A DNA stretch of 64,000 nucleotides, taken from positions 124,001 through 188,000 of the forward strand of contig NZ_JAGZSD010000004.1 in NCBI RefSeq assembly GCF_018381315.1. The letters run 5' to 3'. Of the stretch, positions 16,262-22,920 are shown one piece after another. The notes under the pieces were generated by a model, which was not told where the DNA came from, ran no database searches, and saw only the letters and a program-made list of their open reading frames with translations. The stretch comes from Anaerostipes sp. (GTDB lineage: Bacteria > Bacillota > Clostridia > Lachnospirales > Lachnospiraceae). A program made the position numbers and the translations under genes. The stretch's first letter is position 1, and each line of letters begins with the position of its first letter.

Positions 16262-17062
16262 ATGGGATTTTATAATATAAAAGTGTACGATTATCTTGAT
16301 AGTGTACATATTCGATTATACAGTAAAGATATTTATAGTTCGGAAAAAGTAGCAAGTGTTAAGGATTTAGAACAATGTCTGTTAGCAAAAAGTTCGGACG
16401 TCCGAACTCCTGTGGACAGGGATCGTTCCATCCGTTCCAGCCGTGCCCGGACGGTACAAGAAATCTATGAAATAACAAGAGCAAATGTTTGGAGTTATTT
16501 TTTAACAATAACCTACAATCCACAATACATAGACCGGACAGATTATGATGCAATTACAAAAAAGACGAGTAAGTGGTTAAATAATCTAAAACAACGGTAT
16601 GCTCCAGATTTAACCTATATTCTTATTCCGGAACTGCATAAGGACGGAAAAAGCTACCACTTCCATGGCCTTCTCTCCCATATTGGAAATATAGAATTAA
16701 AGGACAGCGGAATCAGACAGAGAAATGGAAAGCCGATTTATAATCTTGCAAACTGGAAGCTTGGCTTTTCTACGGTTACGGAGGTTATGGACACAACACG
16801 GGTAAGCCATTATATTGCAAAATATATTACCAAAGATTTATGTGCTGTTACAAAAGGAAAGCGAAGGTATTGGGCAAGCCGGAATTGTAATAAGGCAACT
16901 GTAAAAGCGTACAGTATTGACTTAGAAGAAGCAGAACATATTTTATTAGACAATCAAGAATTTTTGTCTTACGTAAAGACACAATATAACAAAGAGATAG
17001 ATTTGGAAGTTGTCTATTTAGAATTTAAAAAAGAAGATGTGTCCAGCCTATTTATAGATTAA
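16262..17062 (+). CDS. HUH-type rolling-circle replication initiator (Rep)
   Basis: 266 residues. The three HUH motifs are visible: FLTITYNP at 80-87; PELHKDGKSYHFHGLL with His133 and His135; and HYIAKYITKD with candidate catalytic Tyr184 or Tyr188. Rep nicks the double-strand origin, joins to the 5' end and starts rolling-circle synthesis of single-stranded genomes. Ribosome binding site AAGGGGG. A perfect copy of the element's palindrome lies in codons 44-49. The gap between pI and rep (16194-16261) is the likely place for the nick site. The Rep type is shared with plasmids and microviruses, but the coat genes point to a filamentous phage. Confidence 0.9.
   Translation: MGFYNIKVYDYLDSVHIRLYSKDIYSSEKVASVKDLEQCLLAKSSDVRTPVDRDRSIRSSRARTVQEIYEITRANVWSYFLTITYNPQYIDRTDYDAITKKTSKWLNNLKQRYAPDLTYILIPELHKDGKSYHFHGLLSHIGNIELKDSGIRQRNGKPIYNLANWKLGFSTVTEVMDTTRVSHYIAKYITKDLCAVTKGKRRYWASRNCNKATVKAYSIDLEEAEHILLDNQEFLSYVKTQYNKEIDLEVVYLEFKKEDVSSLFID
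16391..16408. promoter_or_regulatory. 18-bp palindrome, copy 3
   Basis: AGTTCGGACGTCCGAACT inside the 5' part of rep. The site constrains six codons (SSDVRT), so its perfect conservation suggests selection for DNA binding near the start of rep. Confidence 0.7.
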
Positions 17063-17216
17063 AGAGATTTTCTTTTGCCTTTATTAGAAAAGAGAACAAA
17101 ACTTTGTTCCCGTTCTTTCTCCCTATGCAATATGCACAAATATTTATTCAATTCACTGTGGTTTTTGCTATATCTAAAATATTTTCTAGAAACCTCTTGC
17201 AATTTTCTTCCTTGAT

Positions 17217-17245
17217 TTGAGAAATATTAGAAATAATGCTATACT
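17217..17245 (+). promoter_or_regulatory. promoter upstream of the 95-residue phage gene
   Basis: TTGAGA, 17-bp spacer, TATACT, with a TGC just before the -10. It lies 34 bp before the ATG at 17279. The rest of the 216-bp gap after rep contains a small GAACAAA/TTTGTTC hairpin near 17094-17110. Confidence 0.7.
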
Positions 17246-17278
17246 GTTAGAAATAGTAAAAACTAAGGAGGGGATTAG

Positions 17279-17566
17279 ATGCATAGAATTTTTGACATCA
17301 TCGAACGGATTGGAAAACCACAAAATATGGCTTTAAGTCATGCTATTGATATAGTTTATCAAATAAATTCAGTTCGATATGTTAAATATATATATCATAA
17401 TTTGTGTGGAATATCTTGTCAGCTTTTGTGTGATGAATTAATCTCTAAAGATGAAATGGAAATGATGCAACAATTATTTTTTGATTTTTGTTCTAACAGG
17501 ATTAAAGAATTAAAGGAACAAAATAAAAAAAATGAACTTTCAAAAAAGAAATTTAAATTCTGGTAG
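17279..17566 (+). CDS. hypothetical phage protein
   Basis: 95 residues, MHRIFDIIERIGKPQNMALS to a very Lys-rich C-terminus (NKKNELSKKKFKFW). Mostly helical, no membrane segment, no motif I recognise. It has its own good promoter and an AGGAGGGG ribosome binding site, so it is probably expressed in the prophage state. A small regulator or lysogenic-conversion product is possible; nothing in the sequence decides this. Confidence 0.6.
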   Translation: MHRIFDIIERIGKPQNMALSHAIDIVYQINSVRYVKYIYHNLCGISCQLLCDELISKDEMEMMQQLFFDFCSNRIKELKEQNKKNELSKKKFKFW

Positions 17567-17596
17567 TTGCTGGTAAAATGTACCATTGATACAAAA

Positions 17597-17669
17597 ACAA
17601 AAAAAGGTGTATTTTGTAAAGGATTATTTATAACTTGCGTAGTCCTTTATAAAATACATCTTTTTTTGT
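17597..17669 (+). terminator. 27-bp-stem hairpin between phage gene and transposase
   Basis: Arms 17597-17623 and 17643-17669 pair at 25 of 27 positions, loop 19 nt. The right arm ends in seven T and the left arm starts with seven A, so it would work as a terminator in both directions. The stem is longer than a terminator needs; a secondary (single-strand) origin is an alternative. Confidence 0.6.
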
Positions 17670-17718
17670 ACGCTTTTTTATAAAGGATATTATTCAATTT
17701 ATAAAGGAGTAGATACAT

Positions 17719-18735
17719 ATGAAAAACAAATATTTAACACTCTATGAACGGGGGCAGATTGAAGTTTTATACAAGGAAGGTTACCCTGTTAAAGAGATCG
17801 CTGAAAAACTTGGTCGATGTAAGGCAACGATCTATAATGAATTAAAACGTGGGAAGGTTACATTTTTACAGACCGATTTAACAACCAAGACAACTTATGA
17901 TGCTTATATAGGGCAAACGTTACAGGAAAAAAACTCAAAAGAAAAAGGCCGTCCTTTAAAAATCGGAAACGATATGAATTTTGTCAGATTTTTTGAACAC
18001 ATGATTTTGGAGAAACGGTTTTCTCCTTGTGCAGTTCTCGCTTATATCAAAAACAATCATCTTTCTTTTTCTACAAATGTCTGTTTTAAGACCCTTTACA
18101 ATTATGTGCATCATGAAGTATTTCTTCACCTGGATATATCAAAACTGCCATATCATAAGAAAGCGAAAAGAAAAGCAAAAAAGAAACGGATCAGTACAAA
18201 AAAGTTAAAAGGTCTCAGCATTGAAAAACGACCGGATGAGATAGAAGCACGGAACCTTTATGGTCATTGGGAAATGGATACTGTTTATGGTGCTTCTTCG
18301 GTTTGTCTTTTGGTTCTTACAGAACGTATGACACGGCAGGAACTTATCATAAAGATGAAAGACCGGACGAATGTAAGTGTAAAGAAAGCATTGAATAAAT
18401 TAGAACGTCAATATGGTGTTGTAAAGTTTCGTGAAATATTTAAAACGATTACTTGTGATAATGGGGTGGAATTTTTAAATTCAGATATGCTGGAAACATC
18501 ATATAGCAGTTCTCAAAAGCGGACAACATTATATTATTGCCATCCATTCTGTAGTTGTGAACGGGGCAGTAATGAAAATGCAAACAAGCTGATTCGTCGT
18601 TTTATTCCAAAAGGATCCGATATAGCAAAATATTCCGTTGAGTATATACAAAAGGTACAAGACTGGATCAATGACTATCCAAGAAAGATTTTTAATTATC
18701 GTACAACAAACATGCTTTTAGAGGAATTGGGCTAA
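17719..18735 (+). CDS. IS30-family DDE transposase, probable prophage integrase
   Basis: 338 residues. The N-terminal IS30-type helix-turn-helix spans about 5-45 (LYERGQIEVLYKEG, KEIAEKLGRCKATIYNELKRG). The catalytic core has Asp187 (GHWEMDTVYG), Asp247 (TITCDNG) and Glu281 (CERGSNENANK), with 33 residues between the last two, as in the family. It is full length and intact. It is the last gene of the element and the only recombinase in it. Ribosome binding site AAAGGAG. I could not find separate IS ends with a short target duplication around it. It is therefore more likely the phage's integration enzyme than a passenger IS, but this is inference. Confidence 0.9.
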   Translation: MKNKYLTLYERGQIEVLYKEGYPVKEIAEKLGRCKATIYNELKRGKVTFLQTDLTTKTTYDAYIGQTLQEKNSKEKGRPLKIGNDMNFVRFFEHMILEKRFSPCAVLAYIKNNHLSFSTNVCFKTLYNYVHHEVFLHLDISKLPYHKKAKRKAKKKRISTKKLKGLSIEKRPDEIEARNLYGHWEMDTVYGASSVCLLVLTERMTRQELIIKMKDRTNVSVKKALNKLERQYGVVKFREIFKTITCDNGVEFLNSDMLETSYSSSQKRTTLYYCHPFCSCERGSNENANKLIRRFIPKGSDIAKYSVEYIQKVQDWINDYPRKIFNYRTTNMLLEELG

Positions 18736-18753
18736 AGTTCGGACGTCCGAACT
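18736..18753. promoter_or_regulatory. 18-bp palindrome, copy 4
   Basis: AGTTCGGACGTCCGAACT directly after the transposase stop codon, identical to copies 2 and 3. Confidence 0.7.
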
Positions 18754-18790
18754 CTTTAAATGAAATTTTTGTATTGCCATATACAACAAA

Positions 18791-18819
18791 AGGATATCCT
18801 ATAAGATACCCTCTTTTTA
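18791..18819 (+). terminator. probable terminator of the transposase gene
   Basis: AGGATATC, loop CTATAA, GATACCCT, then CTTTTTAT. The stem has one internal mismatch. It lies 55 bp after the transposase stop. Confidence 0.5.
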
Positions 18820-18885
18820 TTGTGCACTTTTCACAACAAAACACCTGCTATTCCAGGTTATCTATTGTGTATTATGCTATTTTTG

Positions 18886-18911
18886 TATTATTTTCTAATT
18901 TTATATTGCAA
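18886..18911 (-). repeat. right terminal inverted repeat of the prophage
   Basis: Read on the minus strand it starts TTGCAATATAAAATTAGAAA, matching the left end at about 20 of 26 positions. It ends 2 bp before the right direct repeat and contains the replacement stop codon of the PHP gene. Confidence 0.6.
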
Positions 18912-19733
18912 TTTTAGCTCCTCATAAAGGTGATCGGGCACCTTTAGATTCCCCCGGCCGGTTCCGATCTCAATGTCCGGCTTATTGCTTCCGTGGAAGT
19001 CCGATCCTCCAGTGGCCAAAAGTCCGTACTTTCGGCACCACTCAGTAAGTTTTACAATCTGTCCGTAGTGATGGGAAGAATGATATACTTCCAGTCCATC
19101 CAGCCCGTAAGAGATCAGCTCTTTGATCAGTTTCTCCAGCTCCTGGTTAGAGAAATGATACTGGAACGGATGGGCAAGCACTGCTGCCCCTCCTGCATCT
19201 TTTATCAGCCGTACTGCATCCTCCGGGGCAAAGTAGGGTTTTGGAATGTAATATTTGCAGCCGTCCCCCACATATTTTTTAAAGGCCTGGTCCTTATTGC
19301 TGCAGTATCCCTCCTCAATGAGTACTCTTGCAAAATGAGCCCTTGTGATCACCGTGTGCTCATTTCCGTGAAGAAGCTTTTCAAGTGTAATGGGAATCCC
19401 GTCTTCACGGAATTTGCGGATCATGGAAAGATTTCTCTGCCTTCTTCCCTTCCGCAGATTTTCCAGAGTTGTAAGCATCTTTTGGTCATGAATGTCTATA
19501 TTATATCCTAATATGTGAATCTCATGTTTTTCAGCCTCACAGGAAAGCTCTATTCCCGGCATAAACCGAATACCGGAAAGTTCACCGGAATCTAAGATGG
19601 GAGAAATCCCTCTTACGGTGTCATGGTCGGTAAGCGCAATGGCATAAAGCCCTTTTTCTTTTGCCTCCCTGAGCACTTCCAGCGGCTTTTTTGTTCCGTC
19701 CGAGGCATTCGAGTGCAAATGTAAGTCTATCAT
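18888..19733 (-). CDS. PHP-domain phosphoesterase, C-terminus replaced by prophage
   Basis: 281 residues. PHP metal motifs: MIDLHLHSNASDGT at the N-terminus, ALTDHDT, GIELSCE, VLAHPF, and GSDFHG near the C-terminus. This is the YciV/TrpH-like family of 3',5'-nucleotide or RNA/DNA phosphatases. The last residues, after YEEL, are KLQYKIRK, encoded by the element. The original tail would read RSYCNSKTDMI, still visible at 11120-11160. All catalytic motifs are intact, so the enzyme is probably active. Ribosome binding site AAAGGA. Confidence 0.88.
   Translation of the reverse strand: MIDLHLHSNASDGTKKPLEVLREAKEKGLYAIALTDHDTVRGISPILDSGELSGIRFMPGIELSCEAEKHEIHILGYNIDIHDQKMLTTLENLRKGRRQRNLSMIRKFREDGIPITLEKLLHGNEHTVITRAHFARVLIEEGYCSNKDQAFKKYVGDGCKYYIPKPYFAPEDAVRLIKDAGGAAVLAHPFQYHFSNQELEKLIKELISYGLDGLEVYHSSHHYGQIVKLTEWCRKYGLLATGGSDFHGSNKPDIEIGTGRGNLKVPDHLYEELKLQYKIRK
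18914..18934. repeat. right attachment repeat (attR core)
   Basis: Same 21 bp as at 11155-11175. It lies in the last codons of the PHP gene (DHLYEEL on the minus strand). Confidence 0.85.
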
Positions 19734-19806
19734 CGTCTATCCTTTCTCGCCTGTAGTCATAGAATGCCGCCGTTCTGCATAAAATTTTACTAAAAGGAGG
19801 CATCCC

Positions 19807-20169
19807 ATGGAAAATAAAAATATTGGTATTTCAATCTTAAAAAGCTTAATCTTTTCCTACATACTGACAGGAATTATTCTATGTGTTCTTGCTTTTATTA
19901 TGTATCAGACCGAAGTCAGCACAAAAGTGGCGAACCTTGGTGTAACCTTTACTTATGTGGCTGCATCGGTATTCGCAGGATTTATCATCGGAAAAAAGAT
20001 GGGAAAGAGAAAGTTCCTTTGGGGCCTGGCTGTCGGCCTTCTGTATTTTGCAGTACTCTTTCTGATCTCTCTTCTGCTGGATCAAAATCAGACACTGTTA
20101 AGCGGGGAACGAATCACCGCAATGCTGTTATGCATCGCCGGAGGCACCCTGGGCGGGGCACTGGCGTAA
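19807..20169 (+). CDS. TIGR04086 family membrane protein
   Basis: 120 residues with four hydrophobic segments (about 12-33, 44-62, 69-89, 102-120), preceded by AAAGGAGG. The charged loop GKKMGKRKF and the Gly-rich last helix (GGTLGGALA) match the small clostridial/bacillar YrzE-like family TIGR04086. Its genes usually sit near yajC, as here. Function unknown. It runs opposite to its neighbours and converges with the MetE-like gene on a shared hairpin. Confidence 0.8.
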   Translation: MENKNIGISILKSLIFSYILTGIILCVLAFIMYQTEVSTKVANLGVTFTYVAASVFAGFIIGKKMGKRKFLWGLAVGLLYFAVLFLISLLLDQNQTLLSGERITAMLLCIAGGTLGGALA

Positions 20170-20179
20170 ATTCTTCCGG

Positions 20180-20206
20180 CCGGCAGAGGGCTTAAGCCCC
20201 TGCCGG
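20180..20206. terminator. hairpin between convergent genes
   Basis: CCGGCAGAGGG-CTTAAG-CCCCTGCCGG, with a TTTC tail on the plus strand. It overlaps the last codons of the MetE-like gene and lies 11 bp after the TIGR04086 stop. Confidence 0.6.
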
Positions 20207-21319
20207 TTTCTTCCATACGTCTTCTGCAATTCTTCTCATGATTCTGATCTTCTCCCACTGCTGTTCTTCAGTTAAAAAACTCTGTTCAGCTTCTGAGGCA
20301 AACCCACACTGGGGACTCAGACAGAGCTGGGACAGCGGCACATAATTTGAGGCATCCATAATTTTCTTCTTTATCTCTTCATCCCTTTCCATCTCCGGAG
20401 ATCGGGTAGAAATCAGCCCAAGAACAGCCTTTTGATCTTTTATGTACCTGAGAGGCTTAAAATCTCCTGCCCGGCTGGTATCATATTCCAGGAAAAATCC
20501 GTCTGCCTGACACTCTCCAAATAATTTTTCTGCAACAAATTCATAACTTCCGGAGATAATACGTGCAGAATGAAAATTGCCCCGGCAGATGTGCATAGCT
20601 ATGGTCATATCTTCCGGCCTTCCTTTGAGCACCTCGTTGACCAGCCAGACATACCGCTCCGCCAGATCCTCTATTCTGATTCCCCGTTTCTGATAGACCT
20701 TCCTGCGTTCTTCTGAACAAAATTCTCCCCAGGAAATATCATCAAACTGCAGATATCTGCAGCCTGCATCATAGAAAGCTTTTAATGCCCTGCGGTAAGC
20801 TCTGATAATATCCTCAAACAAATTCTTTTCATTTCTGTAAATCGGTATGGGTTCGTATGTCTCCGGATGCACACAGCAGATCAAATGCAGCATAGCCGGT
20901 GAGGGAATTGTCATCTTCGCTGCAGTTTTTCCGGCAGCGGACTTCAGGTATCGAAAGTGATTTAAAAATGGATGATGACCGAAACTAATCTTATTGCAGA
21001 TCACCAATGTTTCAGGTTTTGTCTCTTCTTCTCTGAAGATCTCCGGTCTTGTTTTGTATTTTCTTTTCTCAATCCCGTTTAAGTACCACAGAAAATCAAG
21101 ATGCCACCATCTCCTGTGAAGTTCACCGTCAGTAACCGCTTTCAGCCCGGCCTCTTTTTGCTTCCTCACTAACTCTCTGACCGCCTGATTTTCAATCCTC
21201 ATTAGTTTAACTGCACTCATATCCCCATTATTATACTGTCTTTTAGCTGCTTTTAATGCCTCAGTCCGCAGGAAACTGCCGACAATATCATAATAATAAG
21301 GAAACGATTTTCTGTCCAT
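20192..21319 (-). CDS. MetE-like (YxjG-type) methyltransferase family protein
   Basis: 375 residues resembling the C-terminal catalytic barrel of cobalamin-independent methionine synthase, as in Bacillus YxjG/YxjH. Visible landmarks are YLQFDDISWGEF, MHICRGNFHS (His and Cys of the zinc site), FLEYDTSRAGDFKPL, GLISTRSPEME and LCLSPQCGFASE (second Cys). It probably moves a methyl group to homocysteine or a related thiol; the methyl donor is uncertain because the N-terminal MetE domain is absent. Ribosome binding site AGGAGG. No SAM riboswitch or T-box is apparent upstream. Confidence 0.85.
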   Translation of the reverse strand: MDRKSFPYYYDIVGSFLRTEALKAAKRQYNNGDMSAVKLMRIENQAVRELVRKQKEAGLKAVTDGELHRRWWHLDFLWYLNGIEKRKYKTRPEIFREEETKPETLVICNKISFGHHPFLNHFRYLKSAAGKTAAKMTIPSPAMLHLICCVHPETYEPIPIYRNEKNLFEDIIRAYRRALKAFYDAGCRYLQFDDISWGEFCSEERRKVYQKRGIRIEDLAERYVWLVNEVLKGRPEDMTIAMHICRGNFHSARIISGSYEFVAEKLFGECQADGFFLEYDTSRAGDFKPLRYIKDQKAVLGLISTRSPEMERDEEIKKKIMDASNYVPLSQLCLSPQCGFASEAEQSFLTEEQQWEKIRIMRRIAEDVWKKPAGA

Positions 21320-21398
21320 GAATAATCCTCCTAGATGCTTTTGCCAGTCTATGTCCTCTGATTCACCTCTTTAAAAGTTACCCTCTTTGGTACAGAAA

Positions 21399-21422
21399 GG
21401 ACGGCGCAAAAAAGCGCCGTCC
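21399..21422 (-). terminator. terminator of yajC
   Basis: GGACGGCGC, six-base loop, GCGCCGTCC, then TTTCT on the minus strand. Perfect 9-bp stem. Confidence 0.7.
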
Positions 21423-21429
21423 CTGCATA

Positions 21430-21723
21430 TTAATCTTCTTTAGTTCCCTGATTTGGTTTTTCAACCTGTGAAATCGCAGCACGCTCCATTGGGATACGGC
21501 AGTGCTTGTCATTTCCAAATTCCACTACGATTGTCCTGTCATCTACGACATCCACTACAACGCCGTAAAATCCGCTGATTGTAAGCACACTGTCCCCTAC
21601 TTCCAAAGAAGCAGCCAATTCCTTCATCTGCTGGTCTTTTTTCTTCTGCGGACGGATCATTATGAAGTACATACCTCCGAAGATAACGATAATCCACAAA
21701 ATTAAACCTAATTGTGATTGCAT
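21430..21723 (-). CDS. yajC: YajC preprotein translocase subunit
   Basis: 97 residues from the ATG at 21723, just after AAGGA; an in-frame ATG 18 bp upstream has no site. One membrane helix (LILWIIVIFGGMYFIMI) is followed by RPQKKKDQQ and a small beta domain (GDSVLTISGFYGVVVDVVDD), the standard YajC form. YajC associates with SecDF in the Sec translocon. It follows tgt by 60 bp, an order conserved in many bacteria. Confidence 0.95.
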   Translation of the reverse strand: MQSQLGLILWIIVIFGGMYFIMIRPQKKKDQQMKELAASLEVGDSVLTISGFYGVVVDVVDDRTIVVEFGNDKHCRIPMERAAISQVEKPNQGTKED

Positions 21724-21782
21724 TTGTTCCTTTTCCTCCATTTAAAATAATAATATATCAAATTCAATTACTTGAATCCTGA

Positions 21783-22910
21783 TCACTTGCTTTCCATTCC
21801 CAGAAGCTTTTTCTCTTTATACTCCTTATAGCATCCCTGTTCGATTGCCTCCCGGATCTCCTCCATCATTGTATTATAAAAATATAAGTTATGCAAGACA
21901 CACAATCTCATTCCAAGCATTTCTTTTGCTTTGAGCAGATGCCTGATATAAGCTCTGCTGTAGCTTCTGCATGCCGGGCACTGACACCCTTCTTCAATCG
22001 GCCTGTGGTCCAGCTCATACTTTTTATTAAACAGATTCATCTTGCCGTGGTTGGTATAGACATGTCCATGCCGTCCGTTTCGGGTAGGATAAACGCAGTC
22101 AAAAAAGTCGACCCCCCGGTCCACTGCCTCCAAAATATTGGCGGGAGTACCCACTCCCATCAGGTAAGTTGGTTTTGCCTCCGGAAGAAACGGGACTGTT
22201 TCATCCAGAATACGATACATCTCTGCATGTGATTCTCCTACTGCCAGTCCTCCCAGAGCATATCCGTCCAGGTCAAGTGCAGATATCTCCCTTGCATGCT
22301 TGATCCGGATATCCTCAAATGTCCCACCCTGATTGATGCCGAACAGCATCTGATGCGGGTTTACAGTATCCGGCAGGCCGTTCAGCCGCTCCATTTCTTC
22401 TTTGCAGCGGACAAGCCATCTGGTAGTTCTGTCTACAGAATTCTGCATGTATTCTCTCGTAGCAGGATGGGGAGGACACTCATCAAATGCCATAGCAATG
22501 GTGGAGCCCAAATTGGACTGTATCTGCATGCTCTCTTCCGGTCCCATAAATATCTTTCTGCCGTCGATATGAGATGAAAAAGAAACTCCTTCTTCTTTAA
22601 TCTTACGCAGCTTGGCCAGGGAAAAGACCTGGAATCCCCCCGAATCCGTAAGAATCGGCCGATCCCAGTTCATAAACTTGTGCAGTCCGCCATACTCTTT
22701 GATCAGCCGGTCGCCCGTTCTCACATGGAGATGATAGGTATTGGAAAGCTCCACCTGTGTTTTGATCTCCCTTAAATCGTCCGTGCTCACTGCGCCTTTG
22801 ATCGCCGCTGCTGTTCCCACATTCATGAAAACAGGAGTCTCGATTGTTCCGTGCACGGTCGTCAGCCGGCCTCTTTTTGCTTTTCCGTCTTTTTTTAATA
22901 ACTGATACAT
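21783..22910 (-). CDS. tgt: tRNA-guanine transglycosylase
   Basis: About 375 residues. The start is ATG 22910 with GGTGAG before it; an upstream ATG at 22928 overlaps the aroC end. Motifs: LTDSGGFQVFSL with the general-base Asp, FDECPPHP, GINQGG, GGLAVGE and the zinc-binding CQCPACRSY...VLHN. It exchanges G34 of Asp, Asn, His and Tyr tRNAs for preQ1 or queuine in queuosine synthesis. Coupled to aroC and followed by yajC. Confidence 0.96.
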   Translation of the reverse strand: MYQLLKKDGKAKRGRLTTVHGTIETPVFMNVGTAAAIKGAVSTDDLREIKTQVELSNTYHLHVRTGDRLIKEYGGLHKFMNWDRPILTDSGGFQVFSLAKLRKIKEEGVSFSSHIDGRKIFMGPEESMQIQSNLGSTIAMAFDECPPHPATREYMQNSVDRTTRWLVRCKEEMERLNGLPDTVNPHQMLFGINQGGTFEDIRIKHAREISALDLDGYALGGLAVGESHAEMYRILDETVPFLPEAKPTYLMGVGTPANILEAVDRGVDFFDCVYPTRNGRHGHVYTNHGKMNLFNKKYELDHRPIEEGCQCPACRSYSRAYIRHLLKAKEMLGMRLCVLHNLYFYNTMMEEIREAIEQGCYKEYKEKKLLGMESK

Positions 22911-22920
22911 TTTCTCACCA

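Larger units (their letters stand above)
11155..18934 (+). mobile_element. integrated filamentous phage (inovirus-type prophage) with IS30-type transposase
   Basis: A 7,759-bp unit plus one extra repeat copy. It is bounded by identical 21-bp direct repeats (11155-11175, 18914-18934) and, just inside, imperfect 26-bp inverted repeats. All genes are on the plus strand, against the minus-strand host genes to its left, and base composition is clearly AT-richer than the host. Gene order follows filamentous phages: replication/ssDNA binding, small coat proteins, terminator, adsorption protein, pVI-like protein, Zot/pI ATPase, then an HUH Rep. No secretin (pIV) gene is present, as expected for a one-membrane host. 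No other phage module (terminase, portal, holin) is present. Alternatives such as a plasmid or ICE do not explain the Zot plus coat-protein set. Confidence 0.88.

Noticed and set aside
17719..18735. IS30 as an independent insertion sequence inside the prophage
   Set aside because: No pair of 20-30 bp inverted ends with a 2-3 bp duplication was found around the gene; a shared GTAAAATGTA near 17576 and 11183 is too short to define an end. Not fully excluded.
11155..18934. Element as ICE or mobilisable plasmid
   Set aside because: HUH Rep could fit, but there is no relaxase, coupling protein or type IV secretion gene, and the Zot ATPase with small coat proteins fits a filamentous phage.
21320..21429. 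SAM riboswitch or T-box upstream of the MetE-like gene
   Set aside because: The region is only about 110 bp, contains the yajC terminator, and shows none of the conserved S-box or T-box blocks.
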